From Rhodoferax sp. (GTDB lineage: Bacteria; Pseudomonadota; Gammaproteobacteria; Burkholderiales; Burkholderiaceae_C): a stretch of 44,167 nucleotides of DNA. Positions 33,916-44,167 of the stretch are shown here, one piece after another. The notes beneath the pieces were generated by a model, which worked only from the letters and a program-made list of their open reading frames with translations, did not search any database and was not told the DNA's origin. The DNA lies in assembly GCF_023700745.1 (NCBI RefSeq), contig NZ_JAMPYG010000021.1:1-44167 (forward strand), written 5' to 3'. The first letter of the stretch is position 1, and every line of letters begins with the position of its first letter. A program made the position numbers and the translations under genes.

Positions 33916-36900
33916 TCACGTCGACAGTGGCTTGAGCAGTTCCGCCAGATCGGCCTCGGAAAACAGCGGCTGCTTGCGCCCGACCGCGCCGCTGTACATG
34001 TTCTCGGCTAGGGCGGCCTTGCGTTCCTGCAGCGCCAGAATGCGTTCTTCGATGGTACCTTGCGCCACCAGCTTCACCACCCACACACTGTTGGCCTGGC
34101 CGATGCGGTGGGCGCGGCCTGTGGCCTGGGCCTCAACCGCCGGGTTCCACCAGGGGTCGTAGTGGATCACGGTGTCGGCCTGCGGCAGGTTCAGCCCCGT
34201 GCCACCCGCCTTCAGGCTGATCAGGAACAGCGGCACCGCGCCGCTGGTGAACTGGTCGATGAGTTCGTCGCGTTTCTGGCTTTGGCCGGTGAGCTTGGCC
34301 CACTTGATGCCGCGCTTTTGCAGCTCGGCCTCGATCAGGGTCAGCATGCTGGTGAATTGGGAAAACAGCAGGATGCGCCGCCCTTCGCTCAGCATTTCGG
34401 GCAGCATTTCCATGAGCTGCTCCAGCTTGGCAGAGGTCTTGACCTTTTTGGCCGCGTCGAGCTTGAGCAAATGCGGGTCGCAGCAGACCTGGCGCAGTTT
34501 CAGCAGCGCATCCAGAATGGTGATCTGCGACTTGGCCAGGCCCTTGGCGTCGAGCGCTTCGCGCACGGTCTTTTCCATGCCCAGACGGATGGTCTCGTAA
34601 AGATCCGCCTGCTTGCCCAAGAGTTCGACGCGCATCACGGTTTCCACCTTGGGCGGCAGTTCATGGGCCACCAGCGCCTTGGTACGGCGCAGCATGAACG
34701 GCGTGACGCGAGCACGCAGTCGCTGCAGCGCCTCGGGGTCGCCCTGCTTTTCGATGGGATGGCGAAACAGTTCGGCAAAGTGTTTCTGGCTGCCCAGGAA
34801 ACCGGGCATCAAAAAGTGGAACAGGCTCCAGATCTCACCCAGGTGGTTTTCCATCGGCGTGCCCGACAGGCACAGGCGGTGCCTGCTTTTGAGCTCGCTC
34901 GCCACCTGGGCGGCGTTGGTGCTGGCGTTCTTGATGTTTTGCGCCTCGTCCAGCACCACCAGGTGCCAGTGGGCGCCCAACCAGTGCTTGCGGTCACGGT
35001 GCAGCAATGAATAGGGGGCGATGACGATGTCGTGATCGGCCATGCTGTCGATGACCTCGTGGCGGTCCTTGCCGTGAATGACCAGGCTGCGCAGCCCGGG
35101 ACAAAAACGCTCGGCTTCGCGCTGCCAGTTGCCCATCAGGCTCACCGGCGCAATGATCAGCGCCGGCTGGGTCAGGCGGCCGGCGTCTTTTTCGATCTGG
35201 ATGTGCACCAGCGTTTGCAGCGTTTTGCCCAGGCCCATGTCGTCGGCCAGAATGCCGGCCAGGCCGTATTCGCGCAAAAACTGCAGCCAGTTCACCCCCT
35301 GCTGCTGGTAGGGGCGCAGTGAGGCGTTGACGCTCTGCGGCGGCAGCACTTCGGGCAATTCAGCACGGCCGCTGAGGCGCTGCACCATTTCGCGCAGGTG
35401 GTGCGCGCCCTGCCAGACCGCGCCTTCGCCTAAAGCGGCGGTGGTGCGCATGGCATCCAGGCGCGAGAGTTTCAGGCTCTCGCCCGCAAAGTCATGGTCG
35501 CGATCGCCCACCAGCTCCAGCAAGGCGCCCAACCAGGGTTTCAGGTGGTCGGTGGGCAGGCGGATGAAGCCGCCCGCGGGCGCGGGCAGGTAAACGAAGG
35601 GCGGAAGTGCGGGCAGGCCGGTGGCTGCATCGCGCGGGCTGCGCGCTGCGACCTGGAGCAGTTCAGGCAAAAAAGGCAGGATGTTGTGGCGTTCGCCGTT
35701 GATCTCCATGCCCAGTGACAAATCGAACCAAGGCGAGCTGGCTTCATCTTCCCCCTGTGCTTGCAGGCGCACGTCCAGTGCCTCGCCGTGCTGGATCCAG
35801 CCGTTAAGCGCCGCGTCCAGTGTCACCTCAAAGCCGGCCTCGCGCAGCGGTGCGTAGCCGGAATCGGCCCAATGCAGCCAGGTTTGCTGGGACGCCTGGC
35901 CGGTAATGCCAAACACGCCAGGGCCCGTGGCCTTGAGGCCCAGTTGCAGCAAGCTGGTGATCGCTTCCAGCTCGGCCGGCGGGTCGCGCTGCAGCAGCTT
36001 GCGCCCGCCCGCGTCGTCAAGCATCACCGTGGCACCCTGGCCCACCCACCAGCCGCGGTGGCCGGCGTAGTCAAAGCGCAGCGTGGCCTGCACCAGACCC
36101 AATTCGGCTAGCTCGGCTGGTGCCACGGGGGCCAGGTGCAGACAGGCTTGGGGGGTGATGCCGGTCAGGGTTTCCAGCGGCTCCAGCATGGGTGGCAAGG
36201 GCACCGGCCCGAGCCGCTCGGCCAGCGCTACCTGGTGCTTTTTCAGCGCCGAGGCCTTCAACGGTGGGCTTTTCATCAGCACGGCCAGCTGGCCCATGCG
36301 CATGTTCTTGACTTCGGCCAGGCCGCAGACACCGCGTTGGCTGTCCAGGTAGAGCGGCGGCTTATTCAGGCACAGCTGGGCCGTGGCGGGGTCGAGTCTG
36401 GCGCGCAAGGCCCAGGCGCTGTCGCTGGCTTGGCTGGCGTCGACTTCATGCCAGTGCCAGTGCACTTGCAGCGCTGGCCCCCACTGCACGGCACCGGCCG
36501 GTTGCCCTTGCTTGTCACCCATGAACAGGCGCCCGGTGCTGGCGGCCAATTCAAGTGCCTGGACGCCGTATTTCCCGTCCAGCGTCACGCGTGCGGTGAA
36601 GCCGTAGTTGTAAAAGTAGCTGCTGTTCGCACCCGGCATGGTGCGCATCAGCTGCAGCACGTCGTGGTCGGTCTCGGTGGCAGCGTCGTACACCGGCTGG
36701 CCGCTGCTGGGCAGGGTCTTGACGGGCTTGGCCCTGGCCCAGCCGCCATGGAGCTTTGGGTAGGACACCACCGCTTCCAGTGTCAGCAGCGGCATGGGGC
36801 CTTGCGGCGACATCACCCTCAGCAGATACAGAAACTGCTCGTGGCGTTCGCTGTGTTCACCACGCCCGGCGGTCAGGGGGGCTTTGGTGCCGCCACGCTC

Positions 36901-37374
36901 CAGCTCGTCGAGCCAGTGGATCACCTGGTTTTCGGCCTCAAGTTGGGCGGCAGCCTGGCGTCTCGCCAGGTCGGCCTGGCGCTGGGCCGCCAGTTCTTGT
37001 TCTGTTTGCGGCTTGAAGCTCGGCGTGAAGGTGCTGTTGCCCAGAATTTGCTGGCCTTTGTAGGCGGCCTTGATCATCAGCGCCACGCCGTGCTTGCACT
37101 GTTCGCCCACCGGGCAGGTGCAGTCACTGTCCCACGCCAGCACCTGGCCGTAGGGGCCGAGCTTGACTTCGATGGAGACTTGGTACGGCAGATGTGCGCT
37201 GCCCTGAACCTCGCCCAGCAGCAGCCACTCTTCAGCCAGGGGTTCGATCGACAGACAGAGTACCCGCTGGTGGCGGTAGAGCTCCATGCCACGCGCGTAG
37301 GTGGCGGTGTCGCAACGCTGCGCCAGCGAGGCCAGGTCCAGCCAGAGGCTGGAGGTGTGCCAGTGACTTTGCAT
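33916..37374 (-). CDS. Large SWIM-domain SNF2-family helicase (HepA/RapA-like)
   Basis: The 1152-residue protein has an N-terminal SWIM zinc finger (CTCPVGEQCKHGVAL, about residues 84-98), a long middle region, and a two-part SNF2 motor at about 680-1140. The motor shows Walker A DDMGLGKTLQTL (near 710), DEAQ (VVLDEAQNIKN), LSGTPMENHLGEIWSLF, then LLFSQFTSMLTLIEAEL and VIHYDPWWNPAVEAQATGRAHRIGQ. Such proteins translocate on double-stranded DNA and remodel bound proteins such as RNA polymerase; in bacteria the precise job is mostly unknown. ATG 37374 gives the SWIM domain its usual distance. The gene appears monocistronic, between repeat copy 3 and the AT-rich spacer. Confidence 0.87.
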   Translation of the reverse strand: MQSHWHTSSLWLDLASLAQRCDTATYARGMELYRHQRVLCLSIEPLAEEWLLLGEVQGSAHLPYQVSIEVKLGPYGQVLAWDSDCTCPVGEQCKHGVALMIKAAYKGQQILGNSTFTPSFKPQTEQELAAQRQADLARRQAAAQLEAENQVIHWLDELERGGTKAPLTAGRGEHSERHEQFLYLLRVMSPQGPMPLLTLEAVVSYPKLHGGWARAKPVKTLPSSGQPVYDAATETDHDVLQLMRTMPGANSSYFYNYGFTARVTLDGKYGVQALELAASTGRLFMGDKQGQPAGAVQWGPALQVHWHWHEVDASQASDSAWALRARLDPATAQLCLNKPPLYLDSQRGVCGLAEVKNMRMGQLAVLMKSPPLKASALKKHQVALAERLGPVPLPPMLEPLETLTGITPQACLHLAPVAPAELAELGLVQATLRFDYAGHRGWWVGQGATVMLDDAGGRKLLQRDPPAELEAITSLLQLGLKATGPGVFGITGQASQQTWLHWADSGYAPLREAGFEVTLDAALNGWIQHGEALDVRLQAQGEDEASSPWFDLSLGMEINGERHNILPFLPELLQVAARSPRDAATGLPALPPFVYLPAPAGGFIRLPTDHLKPWLGALLELVGDRDHDFAGESLKLSRLDAMRTTAALGEGAVWQGAHHLREMVQRLSGRAELPEVLPPQSVNASLRPYQQQGVNWLQFLREYGLAGILADDMGLGKTLQTLVHIQIEKDAGRLTQPALIIAPVSLMGNWQREAERFCPGLRSLVIHGKDRHEVIDSMADHDIVIAPYSLLHRDRKHWLGAHWHLVVLDEAQNIKNASTNAAQVASELKSRHRLCLSGTPMENHLGEIWSLFHFLMPGFLGSQKHFAELFRHPIEKQGDPEALQRLRARVTPFMLRRTKALVAHELPPKVETVMRVELLGKQADLYETIRLGMEKTVREALDAKGLAKSQITILDALLKLRQVCCDPHLLKLDAAKKVKTSAKLEQLMEMLPEMLSEGRRILLFSQFTSMLTLIEAELQKRGIKWAKLTGQSQKRDELIDQFTSGAVPLFLISLKAGGTGLNLPQADTVIHYDPWWNPAVEAQATGRAHRIGQANSVWVVKLVAQGTIEERILALQERKAALAENMYSGAVGRKQPLFSEADLAELLKPLST

Positions 37375-37420
37375 GGGAGAGGGCTCGGCGTCGGAATGTC
37401 AGAGCGTGAACGGCAAAGTC

Positions 37421-37448
37421 ATCGCGGCGAGGGCGCCGCTCCCACAGG
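37421..37448 (-). repeat. Dispersed palindromic repeat, copy 3 (inverted)
   Basis: The reverse complement reads CCTGTGGGAGCGGCGCCCTC and continues GCCGCGAT, matching copy 2 almost base for base. A GC-rich flank to about 37500 shares AGGCCCGCC with copy 2. It lies between lipA and the SNF2 gene. Confidence 0.65.
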
Positions 37449-37520
37449 GCGCCGCCGCCGGTATCTTGTGGAGGCCCGCCCCCGGGCCGATGGCTGCGCC
37501 GAGAGGTTCATGTCGGGTGT

Positions 37521-38522
37521 TCAGGCAGCCGTATGGCCCATGGCGTGGCCCGCCTGAACGTCCGCGTGGTAGCTGCTGCGCACCATGGCGCCGACGGCGG
37601 CATGGCTGAAGCCCATTTCATAAGCCTTGGCCTCGAACATCTTGAACACGTCGGGGTGCACATAGCGCTTGACCGTGAGGTGGGAGGCCGATGGTGCCAG
37701 ATACTGGCCAATGGTGAGCATGTTGATGCCGTGGGCGCGCATGTCGCGCATGACCTCCAGAATCTCGTCGTCGGTTTCGCCCAGACCCACCATCAGGCCG
37801 CTTTTGGTCGGCACGTCGGGAAACAGCGCCTTGAACTTCTTCAGCAGGTTGAGGCTGAACTGGTAGTCGGAGCCGGGGCGGGCTTCCTTGTACAGGCGTG
37901 GAATGGTTTCCAGGTTGTGGTTCATCACGTCCGGCGGTGCGGCCTTGAGGATGTCGAGCGCGCGGTCATCGCGGCCGCGAAAGTCGGGCACCAGCACCTC
38001 GATTTGCGTCTGTGGCGACTTGTCGCGGATGTTCTGGATACAGGCCACAAAATGCCCGGCACCACCGTCGCGCAGGTCGTCGCGGTCGACGCTGGTGATC
38101 ACCACGTATTTCAGCTTGAGCTGGGCAATGGTGTTGGCCAGGTTGACCGGCTCATTGACATCGAGCGGGTCGGGCCGGCCGTGGCCGACGTCGCAAAACG
38201 GGCAGCGCCGGGTGCATTTGTCGCCCATGATCATGAAGGTGGCCGTGCCCTTGCCAAAACATTCGCCAATGTTGGGGCAACTGGCTTCCTCGCACACAGT
38301 GACCAGCTTGTTGCTGCGCAGGACGTCCTTGATTTCATAAAAACGGGTGGTGGGTGAGCCCGCCTTGACGCGAATCCATTCGGGTTTGCGCAAAATTTCG
38401 CCCTGCACCACCTTCACCGGGATACGCGACAGCTTGGCCGCTGATTTTTGCTTGGCGCTTGCGTCGTAGTTTTCGGCGCTTTGGGGTTCGCGCACCGTGA
38501 TGGTTTCTTTGGGTGTGTTCAT
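37521..38522 (-). CDS. lipA: Lipoyl synthase
   Basis: The 333-residue radical-SAM enzyme inserts two sulfur atoms into protein-bound octanoyl groups. The auxiliary cluster ligands are Cys77, Cys82 and Cys88 ([13 protein letters not shown]) and the SAM cluster ligands are Cys103, Cys107 and Cys110 (CTRRCPFC). The conserved C-terminal RSSYHA motif, whose serine binds the auxiliary cluster, is present. ATG 38522 is chosen; an in-frame extension upstream runs through a repeat and is rejected. It follows lipB by 65 bp on the same strand, so octanoyl transfer and sulfur insertion are made together. Confidence 0.93.
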   Translation of the reverse strand: MNTPKETITVREPQSAENYDASAKQKSAAKLSRIPVKVVQGEILRKPEWIRVKAGSPTTRFYEIKDVLRSNKLVTVCEEASCPNIGECFGKGTATFMIMGDKCTRRCPFCDVGHGRPDPLDVNEPVNLANTIAQLKLKYVVITSVDRDDLRDGGAGHFVACIQNIRDKSPQTQIEVLVPDFRGRDDRALDILKAAPPDVMNHNLETIPRLYKEARPGSDYQFSLNLLKKFKALFPDVPTKSGLMVGLGETDDEILEVMRDMRAHGINMLTIGQYLAPSASHLTVKRYVHPDVFKMFEAKAYEMGFSHAAVGAMVRSSYHADVQAGHAMGHTAA

Positions 38523-38526
38523 GTCT

Positions 38527-38554
38527 TTGTAGGAGTCGCGCCCTCGCGACGAAG
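38527..38554 (+). repeat. Dispersed palindromic repeat, variant copy 4
   Basis: TGTAGGAGTCGCGCCCTCGC, followed by GACGAAGG, is a variant of the core with GTCGCGCCCTCGCGAC as a self-complementary centre. It lies in the lipB-lipA spacer, close to the lipA start, and would be transcribed in the lipB-lipA mRNA. Confidence 0.5.
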
Positions 38555-38587
38555 GTGCTTGGTTTTCAACGGATCTGGCTCGGCGCT

Positions 38588-39298
38588 TCAAGGAGCCAAA
38601 TAACTTGTCAATTTCTGGCTGAATACCTCAGCCACTTCCTGCCAGCTCGCAAAAGCACCCATTGTAGAAAGGTCGACCGTTTGCAGCCCGGCGTAGCCGC
38701 AGGGGTTGATACGCGAGTAGGGTTCCAGGTCCATGGCGACGTTGAGCGCCACGCCGTGGTAAGTGCAGTTGCGGCTGACCTTGATGCCCAACGCGGCGAT
38801 CTTGCCGAGGCCGGAGAAATTGGGGCCAGAGCCGTTCCGCTGCGCGGCCGGATCCGACCCCAATTTAACGGGCCGCTGCGGCAGCAGCGCATGACCGGCC
38901 GGGTCGTCCAGCCGGACGTAAATACCTGGCGCGCCGGCGACCCGGTGACCCGTCACGCCGAAGTGCAGCAGCGTTCGGATCACGGCTTCCTCGATGCGGT
39001 AAACGTACTCTTTGACAAAGTAGCCCGCACGCTTCAGGTCCAGCAGCGGGTAGGCCACCACCTGCCCCGGGCCGTGGTAGGTCACCTGGCCCCCCCGGTT
39101 GGTGGCCACCACGGGAATATCGCCAGGGTTGAAGATGTGTTCCTTTTTGCCAGCCAGGCCCTGGGTGTAAACCGGCGCGTGCTCGCAAATCCATATGGTG
39201 TCGGGCGTGCTTTCGGTCCGCTCGGCGGTGAATTTCTGCATCGCGGCGTAGGTCGGCTCGTAGTCCACGCGGGCCAAAAAATCCACCTTGATCGGCAT
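38588..39298 (-). CDS. lipB: Octanoyl-[acyl carrier protein]:protein N-octanoyltransferase
   Basis: The 236-residue enzyme moves octanoate from ACP to the lipoyl domains. It has [18 protein letters not shown], the catalytic Lys166 in GKIAALG and nucleophile Cys200 in NPCGYAG. Compared with the 213-residue E. coli protein it has an extra segment of about 30 residues (131-163) between GIYVRL and GLGKIA. The active-site residues are intact. It begins 2 bp after the ybeD stop, so ybeD-lipB-lipA is one operon. Confidence 0.92.
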   Translation of the reverse strand: MPIKVDFLARVDYEPTYAAMQKFTAERTESTPDTIWICEHAPVYTQGLAGKKEHIFNPGDIPVVATNRGGQVTYHGPGQVVAYPLLDLKRAGYFVKEYVYRIEEAVIRTLLHFGVTGHRVAGAPGIYVRLDDPAGHALLPQRPVKLGSDPAAQRNGSGPNFSGLGKIAALGIKVSRNCTYHGVALNVAMDLEPYSRINPCGYAGLQTVDLSTMGAFASWQEVAEVFSQKLTSYLAP

Positions 39299-39300
39299 GA

Positions 39301-39594
39301 CTACAGCACCACCTTGACCATCGGATGGGTGGACAGCGTGCGGTAAATCTCGTCAAGCTGTTCGCGGCTGGTGGCGTTGACCGTGATGGTGACGCCCAGG
39401 TATTTGCCGCCCTTGCTTTCGCGCAACTCAATCGTGGCAGCATCAAACTGGGGGTCAAACTGCCGGGCGATGTGGGTGATGGCGTGCACCAGGCCATCGA
39501 CTTTGGCGCCCATGACCTTGATCGGAAAAAGTGAGGGATAGGTAATCAGCGACTCAGGTTGTGGCGAATCAGGAGAGGGGGGCAGATGGCTCAT
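39301..39594 (-). CDS. ybeD: DUF493 (YbeD) family protein
   Basis: The 97-residue protein has a ferredoxin-like ACT-type fold typical of Ybe[13 protein letters not shown] is near the start, with [37 protein letters not shown] at the C-terminal end (shown here in two pieces: [12 protein letters not shown] and [12 protein letters not shown]). The biochemical role is not established; it is regularly placed before lipB in proteobacteria. It is the first gene of the lip operon and diverges from the ATP synthase operon. Confidence 0.87.
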   Translation of the reverse strand: MSHLPPSPDSPQPESLITYPSLFPIKVMGAKVDGLVHAITHIARQFDPQFDAATIELRESKGGKYLGVTITVNATSREQLDEIYRTLSTHPMVKVVL

Positions 39595-39706
39595 GAGACA
39601 ATTATCGTTCTGGCTTGTGAAATTTTGCTCGTGTTTCTAAGTAAAATGACGGACTTTGCTACAAGTGTCGGCGTAACCTGCTTGTAATTATTTGAGGAAA
39701 CAATCC

Positions 39707-40189
39707 TTGCTTAAGTCTTGGGAGCCGATCGAAGATGATGCCGAAGAAGAAGACTTCAAGAGGCTGAGTGCAGAAGAAGCCAAGGCGCTGCAGCAAGCCA
39801 TGCCCAAGGTGTCGCCCTGGCGGGTGCTTGGTGCTCAGGTTCTGGTTGGTGTGCTGGTGTCCTTGTTGGCCTGGCTGGTCACTGGCTTGATTGTTGCGGC
39901 TTGGTCGGCGGCTTATGGTGCGCTGGCTGTGGTGGTTCCCGCGCTTGTTTTTTTGCGTGGTCTGAAGCGTCAGCAAGGTGTGCAAAATGCGAGCGCCGCG
40001 CTGGGTGGATTTTTTGTTTGGGAAATGGTTAAGGTGGTCTTGACGGTGGCAATGTTGTTTGCTGCGCCAAGGCTGATTCTGGAATTGAACTGGCTGGCCT
40101 TGTTGGCTGGTTTTGTGGTGACGATGAAGGTGTACTGGGTGGCCATGTGGTTGCATTCGGGGCGCAAAAAATCGGTTGCAAAGCTTTAA
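39707..40189 (+). CDS. atpI: ATP synthase subunit I
   Basis: The 160-residue membrane protein has an acidic N-terminal tail (EPIEDDAEEEDFKRLSAEEA) and four hydrophobic helices. It opens the atp operon and is thought to help assemble the c-ring. The start is TTG 39707, chosen because GAGGAAA (39694-39700) is correctly spaced; TTG 39692 would overlap that site. The weak start codon fits the low level expected for an assembly factor. The operon promoter should lie in the 112 bp before it, but no clear -35/-10 pair could be fixed. Confidence 0.8.
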   Translation: MLKSWEPIEDDAEEEDFKRLSAEEAKALQQAMPKVSPWRVLGAQVLVGVLVSLLAWLVTGLIVAAWSAAYGALAVVVPALVFLRGLKRQQGVQNASAALGGFFVWEMVKVVLTVAMLFAAPRLILELNWLALLAGFVVTMKVYWVAMWLHSGRKKSVAKL

Positions 40190-40207
40190 TGATTGATTAA
40201 TTGGTGA

Positions 40208-41399
<1,192 letters not shown>

Positions 41400-41436
41400 T
41401 TTTGGCCAATCCTTCACGCTTGAAAGGGAGTAAGTT

Positions 41437-41907
41437 GTGAATATCAACGCATCCCTGTTCCTGCAGGCGGTTGTTTTTGCGATTCTGGTGTGGTTCACAA
41501 TGAAATATGTGTGGCCGCCCATAGCAAAAGCACTGGACGAGCGGGCACAGAAAATAGCCGATGGTCTCGCTGCCGCCGACAAGGCCAAGTCCGAGCTTTC
41601 TTCCGCCAATCAGCGTGTTGAAGCCGAACTGGTCGCCTCGCGCAACGAAACGGCCGCACGATTGGCTGATGCCGAGCGTCGTGCCACACTCATCATTGAA
41701 GAGGCCAAAGCCAAAGCTGCAGACGAAGGCAACAAGATTGTTGCTAACGCCAAAGCCGAAGCCGAGCAGCAGGCTGTCAAGGCGCGTGAATCCCTGCGTG
41801 AGCAGGTCGCGGCTCTGGCTGTCAAGGGCGCCGAGCAGATTCTCCGCAAGGAAGTCAATGCGGGCGTGCATGCGGACCTCTTGTCTCGTCTGAAGACTGA
41901 GCTTTAA
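41437..41907 (+). CDS. atpF: ATP synthase Fo subunit b
   Basis: The 156-residue stator subunit has one N-terminal helix (about 5-24, [20 protein letters not shown]) and a long charged Ala/Glu/Lys coiled coil that dimerises in the cytoplasm. The start is GTG 41437, set by AAGGGAG at 41424-41430. It links Fo to the delta subunit encoded next. Confidence 0.93.
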   Translation: MNINASLFLQAVVFAILVWFTMKYVWPPIAKALDERAQKIADGLAAADKAKSELSSANQRVEAELVASRNETAARLADAERRATLIIEEAKAKAADEGNKIVANAKAEAEQQAVKARESLREQVAALAVKGAEQILRKEVNAGVHADLLSRLKTEL

Positions 41908-41916
41908 GAGAACGAC

Positions 41917-42447
41917 ATGGCTGAACTTGCCACTATTGCCCGTCCCTACGCTGAAGCCCTGTTCAAAGCCAGTGCAGCCGACTCCAAAGCCGTGTTGACA
42001 TGGCTGGACGAGCTGGCCTCCGTGGCGCAGCAAGCCCAGTTGCAGCAGTTTGCTGACAGCCCCAAGGCCACCCACGCGCAGGTGTATGAGGTCATTACGG
42101 GGGTCTTGAAGTCTGTGCTGGACAGCCGTGCGCAAAACTTCATCCGCACCGTGATTGCCAACGACCGCCTGGCCTTCGTGCCGGAAATTGCTGCGCAGTT
42201 TCGGGCACTGGTGAATGCCCAGAGCGGCTCCAGCGACGCAGTGATCTACAGCGCCTTCCCGATTGAGGGTGCCGCGCTGGCCGAAGTGTCGCAAATGCTT
42301 GAAAAGCGTTTTGCACGTCAGCTCAATGTGTCTGTTGAGTTGCAGCCTGAGCTCATTGGCGGCATCAGGGTGGTCGTGGGTGACGAAGTTCTTGACACCT
42401 CTGTCAAGGCGCGTCTGGAACAAATGAAAATGGCTTTGACGGTTTGA
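41917..42447 (+). CDS. atpH: ATP synthase F1 subunit delta
   Basis: The 176-residue protein has the helical N-terminal domain beginning [17 protein letters not shown] and the C-terminal motif [31 protein letters not shown], here summarised by [11 protein letters not shown]. It caps the alpha3beta3 head and binds the b dimer. ATG 41917 is nine bases after the atpF stop. Confidence 0.93.
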   Translation: MAELATIARPYAEALFKASAADSKAVLTWLDELASVAQQAQLQQFADSPKATHAQVYEVITGVLKSVLDSRAQNFIRTVIANDRLAFVPEIAAQFRALVNAQSGSSDAVIYSAFPIEGAALAEVSQMLEKRFARQLNVSVELQPELIGGIRVVVGDEVLDTSVKARLEQMKMALTV

Positions 42448-42494
42448 GGCTTTGCCTTAACTGTTGGCCTCACTAATGAAAGAAGGAAAGAGTC

Positions 42495-44048
42495 ATGCAA
42501 CTCAATCCCGCAGAAATTTCTGAACTGATCAAAAGCCGCATTGAAGGCTTGTCTGCCACGGCAGACATCCGCAACCAGGGCACAGTTGTTTCCGTCACCG
42601 ACGGTATTTGCCGCATCCACGGCCTCTCCGACGTGATGCAGGGCGAAATGCTTGAATTCCCGGCCGACGCCGAAGGCCAGCCCAGTTACGGCCTGGCGCT
42701 GAACCTTGAGCGCGACTCGGTTGGCGCCGTGATTTTGGGCTCATATGAGCACATTTCCGAAGGCGACACGGTCAAGTGCACCGGCCGTATTCTGGAAGTG
42801 CCGGTCGGCCCCGAGCTCAAGGGCCGCGTGGTCAACGCCCTGGGCCAGCCCATTGACGGCAAAGGCCCGATCAACGCCAAGATGACCGACGTGATCGAAA
42901 AAGTCGCACCCGGCGTGATTGCCCGCGAATCGGTCAGCCAGCCCATGCAGACCGGTCTCAAGTCCATTGACTCCATGGTTCCCGTGGGTCGTGGTCAGCG
43001 CGAGTTGATCATTGGTGACCGCCAGACCGGTAAAACGGCTGTGGCCATCGACGCCATCATCAACCAGAAGGGTCAGAACATGACCTGCGTTTACGTTGCG
43101 ATTGGCCAAAAGGCTTCCAGCGTGAAAAACGTGGTGCGTTCACTGGAGCAAGCTGGCGCCATGGAGTACACCATTGTGGTGGCCGCCACGGCCTCCGAGT
43201 CTGCCGCCATGCAGTACGTGGCAGCCTACTCGGGTTGCTCCATGGGTGAATACTTCCGCGACCGCGGTGAAGACGCGCTGATCGTTTATGACGACCTCTC
43301 CAAGCAGGCCGTGGCTTATCGCCAGGTGTCCCTGTTGTTGCGTCGTCCGCCAGGCCGCGAAGCCTACCCCGGCGACGTGTTCTACCTCCACAGCCGTCTG
43401 CTGGAGCGTGCTGCTCGTGTCAACGCCAAGTATGTCGAAGACTTCACCAAGGGTGCAGTCACAGGCAAGACCGGTTCCCTGACGGCGCTGCCGATCATTG
43501 AAACCCAGGCTGGCGACGTGTCTGCGTTTGTGCCGACCAACGTGATTTCCATCACCGACGGCCAGATCTTCCTGGAAACCAGCCTGTTCAACGCCGGTAT
43601 CCGTCCCGCCATCAACGCCGGTATCTCGGTGTCCCGCGTCGGTGGTGCAGCGCAAACCAAGCTCATCAAGAACCTGTCCGGCGGTATCCGTACCGACCTC
43701 GCCCAGTACCGTGAGCTGGCTGCCTTTGCGCAGTTCGCATCCGACCTGGACGAAGCCACCCGCAAGCAGCTCGACCGCGGTGCCCGCGTGACCGAACTGC
43801 TCAAGCAGGCCCAATACAGCCCGCTGCCGATCTCGCTGATGGGTGCCACGCTGTTTGCCGTCAACAAAGGTTACCTTGATGACGTCGCCGTCAACAAGGT
43901 GCTGGCTTTCGAGCACGGCCTGCATGGCTACCTCAAGGACAAAAACGCCGCCTTGCTGGCCAAGCTGGAAGCGGCACGCGCCATGGACAAGGACGCTGAA
44001 GCAGAGTTGAACACCGCTATTGCCGACTTCAAAAAGTCGTTTGCTTGA
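42495..44048 (+). CDS. atpA: ATP synthase F1 subunit alpha
   Basis: The 517-residue subunit carries the non-catalytic nucleotide site with Walker A GDRQTGKT (174-181) and the later [10 protein letters not shown], which provides the arginine finger to the neighbouring beta site. The beta-barrel N-terminal domain, central RecA domain and helical C-terminal domain are complete. AGGAAAG lies before ATG 42495. It is followed by atpG at 30 bp. Confidence 0.95.
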   Translation: MQLNPAEISELIKSRIEGLSATADIRNQGTVVSVTDGICRIHGLSDVMQGEMLEFPADAEGQPSYGLALNLERDSVGAVILGSYEHISEGDTVKCTGRILEVPVGPELKGRVVNALGQPIDGKGPINAKMTDVIEKVAPGVIARESVSQPMQTGLKSIDSMVPVGRGQRELIIGDRQTGKTAVAIDAIINQKGQNMTCVYVAIGQKASSVKNVVRSLEQAGAMEYTIVVAATASESAAMQYVAAYSGCSMGEYFRDRGEDALIVYDDLSKQAVAYRQVSLLLRRPPGREAYPGDVFYLHSRLLERAARVNAKYVEDFTKGAVTGKTGSLTALPIIETQAGDVSAFVPTNVISITDGQIFLETSLFNAGIRPAINAGISVSRVGGAAQTKLIKNLSGGIRTDLAQYRELAAFAQFASDLDEATRKQLDRGARVTELLKQAQYSPLPISLMGATLFAVNKGYLDDVAVNKVLAFEHGLHGYLKDKNAALLAKLEAARAMDKDAEAELNTAIADFKKSFA

Positions 44049-44078
44049 GGTCACCTCGTAACAGACAAGGAGACTGAT

Positions 44079-44167
44079 ATGGCAACTGGCAAGGAAATAC
44101 GCGGCAAGATCAAAAACTTCGAAAGCACGAAGAAGATCACCAAAGCCATGGAGATGATTTCCGTCTC
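44079..44167 (+). CDS. atpG: ATP synthase F1 subunit gamma (5' part only)
   Basis: Only the first 29 codons lie in the window: MATGKEIRGKIKNFESTKKI and on through TKAMEMISVS. This is the usual N-terminal helix of the rotor shaft, including the conserved KI..TKAMEM segment. AAGGAG lies about eight bases before the ATG. The gene is truncated by the window end, not by mutation; atpD and atpC are expected beyond. Confidence 0.93.
   Translation, partial: MATGKEIRGKIKNFESTKKITKAMEMISV

Noticed and set aside
39595..39706. Definite sigma-70 promoter for the atp operon
   Set aside because: TTGTGA, TTGCTA, TAAAAT and TGTAAT elements are present, but no pair has a 16-18 bp spacing.

Overview
The window looks like chromosomal DNA of a betaproteobacterium in the order Burkholderiales, most likely Comamonadaceae (Rhodoferax or Polaromonas type). 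This is inferred from the GC-rich coding sequence, the order ybeD-lipB-lipA divergent from atpIBEFHAG, a fused isobutyryl-CoA mutase (IcmF), a TakP-like TRAP transporter, and formate-dependent purT. No taxonomic search was possible. No rRNA, intact tRNA, CRISPR array, insertion sequence or prophage is visible.

Region 1 (1-9560) is an accessory catabolic block. It holds a cupin protein, a truncated and frameshifted remnant of a thiamine-diphosphate enzyme, an EamA exporter, an FAD-linked 2-hydroxyacid dehydrogenase overlapping a GhrA-type NAD(P) 2-hydroxyacid reductase, and a histone-deacetylase/acetylpolyamine amidohydrolase. A MocR-type regulator then faces a gabT-gabD pair across an intergenic palindrome. 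A plausible reading is uptake or turnover of an acylated amine or amino/hydroxy acid, with carbon leaving through GABA and succinate semialdehyde to succinate. The actual substrate cannot be read from the sequence.

Region 2 (9561-15471) has a 369-bp gene-free gap with tandem hairpins and a tRNA-like fragment. It is followed by a molybdopterin oxidoreductase, a divergent M20 amidohydrolase, and, on the minus strand, a persulfide dioxygenase-rhodanese fusion followed by coaX.

Region 3 (15472-22764) holds a TRAP operon (Tat-exported binding protein, small permease, and an unusually long large permease with a duplicated segment and Ala/Pro/Glu linker). Next comes icmF, preceded by a palindrome that may be an operator.

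Region 4 (22765-33915) is mostly housekeeping and stand-alone genes: a small basic protein, dbpA, gshA, amn, an AAA/DUF4143 ATPase killed by one amber codon, purT, a nodIJ-type ABC exporter with a coupled hypothetical gene, and a response regulator with three exact 49-residue membrane repeats in place of an output domain.

Region 5 (33916-44167) has a large SWIM/SNF2 helicase, lipA, lipB and ybeD on the minus strand, and the F1Fo ATP synthase operon atpI-B-E-F-H-A-G on the plus strand (atpG cut by the window end).

Two families of dispersed palindromic repeats sit in the intergenic spaces: one built on GTGGGAGCGGCGCCCTC (four places) and one built on ATTGCGAGCGAAGCG (one place). The most unusual items are the response regulator with membrane repeats, the duplicated DctM, the hydroxyacid/deacylase/GABA module with its decayed TPP gene, and a long polypyrimidine leader in front of atpE.
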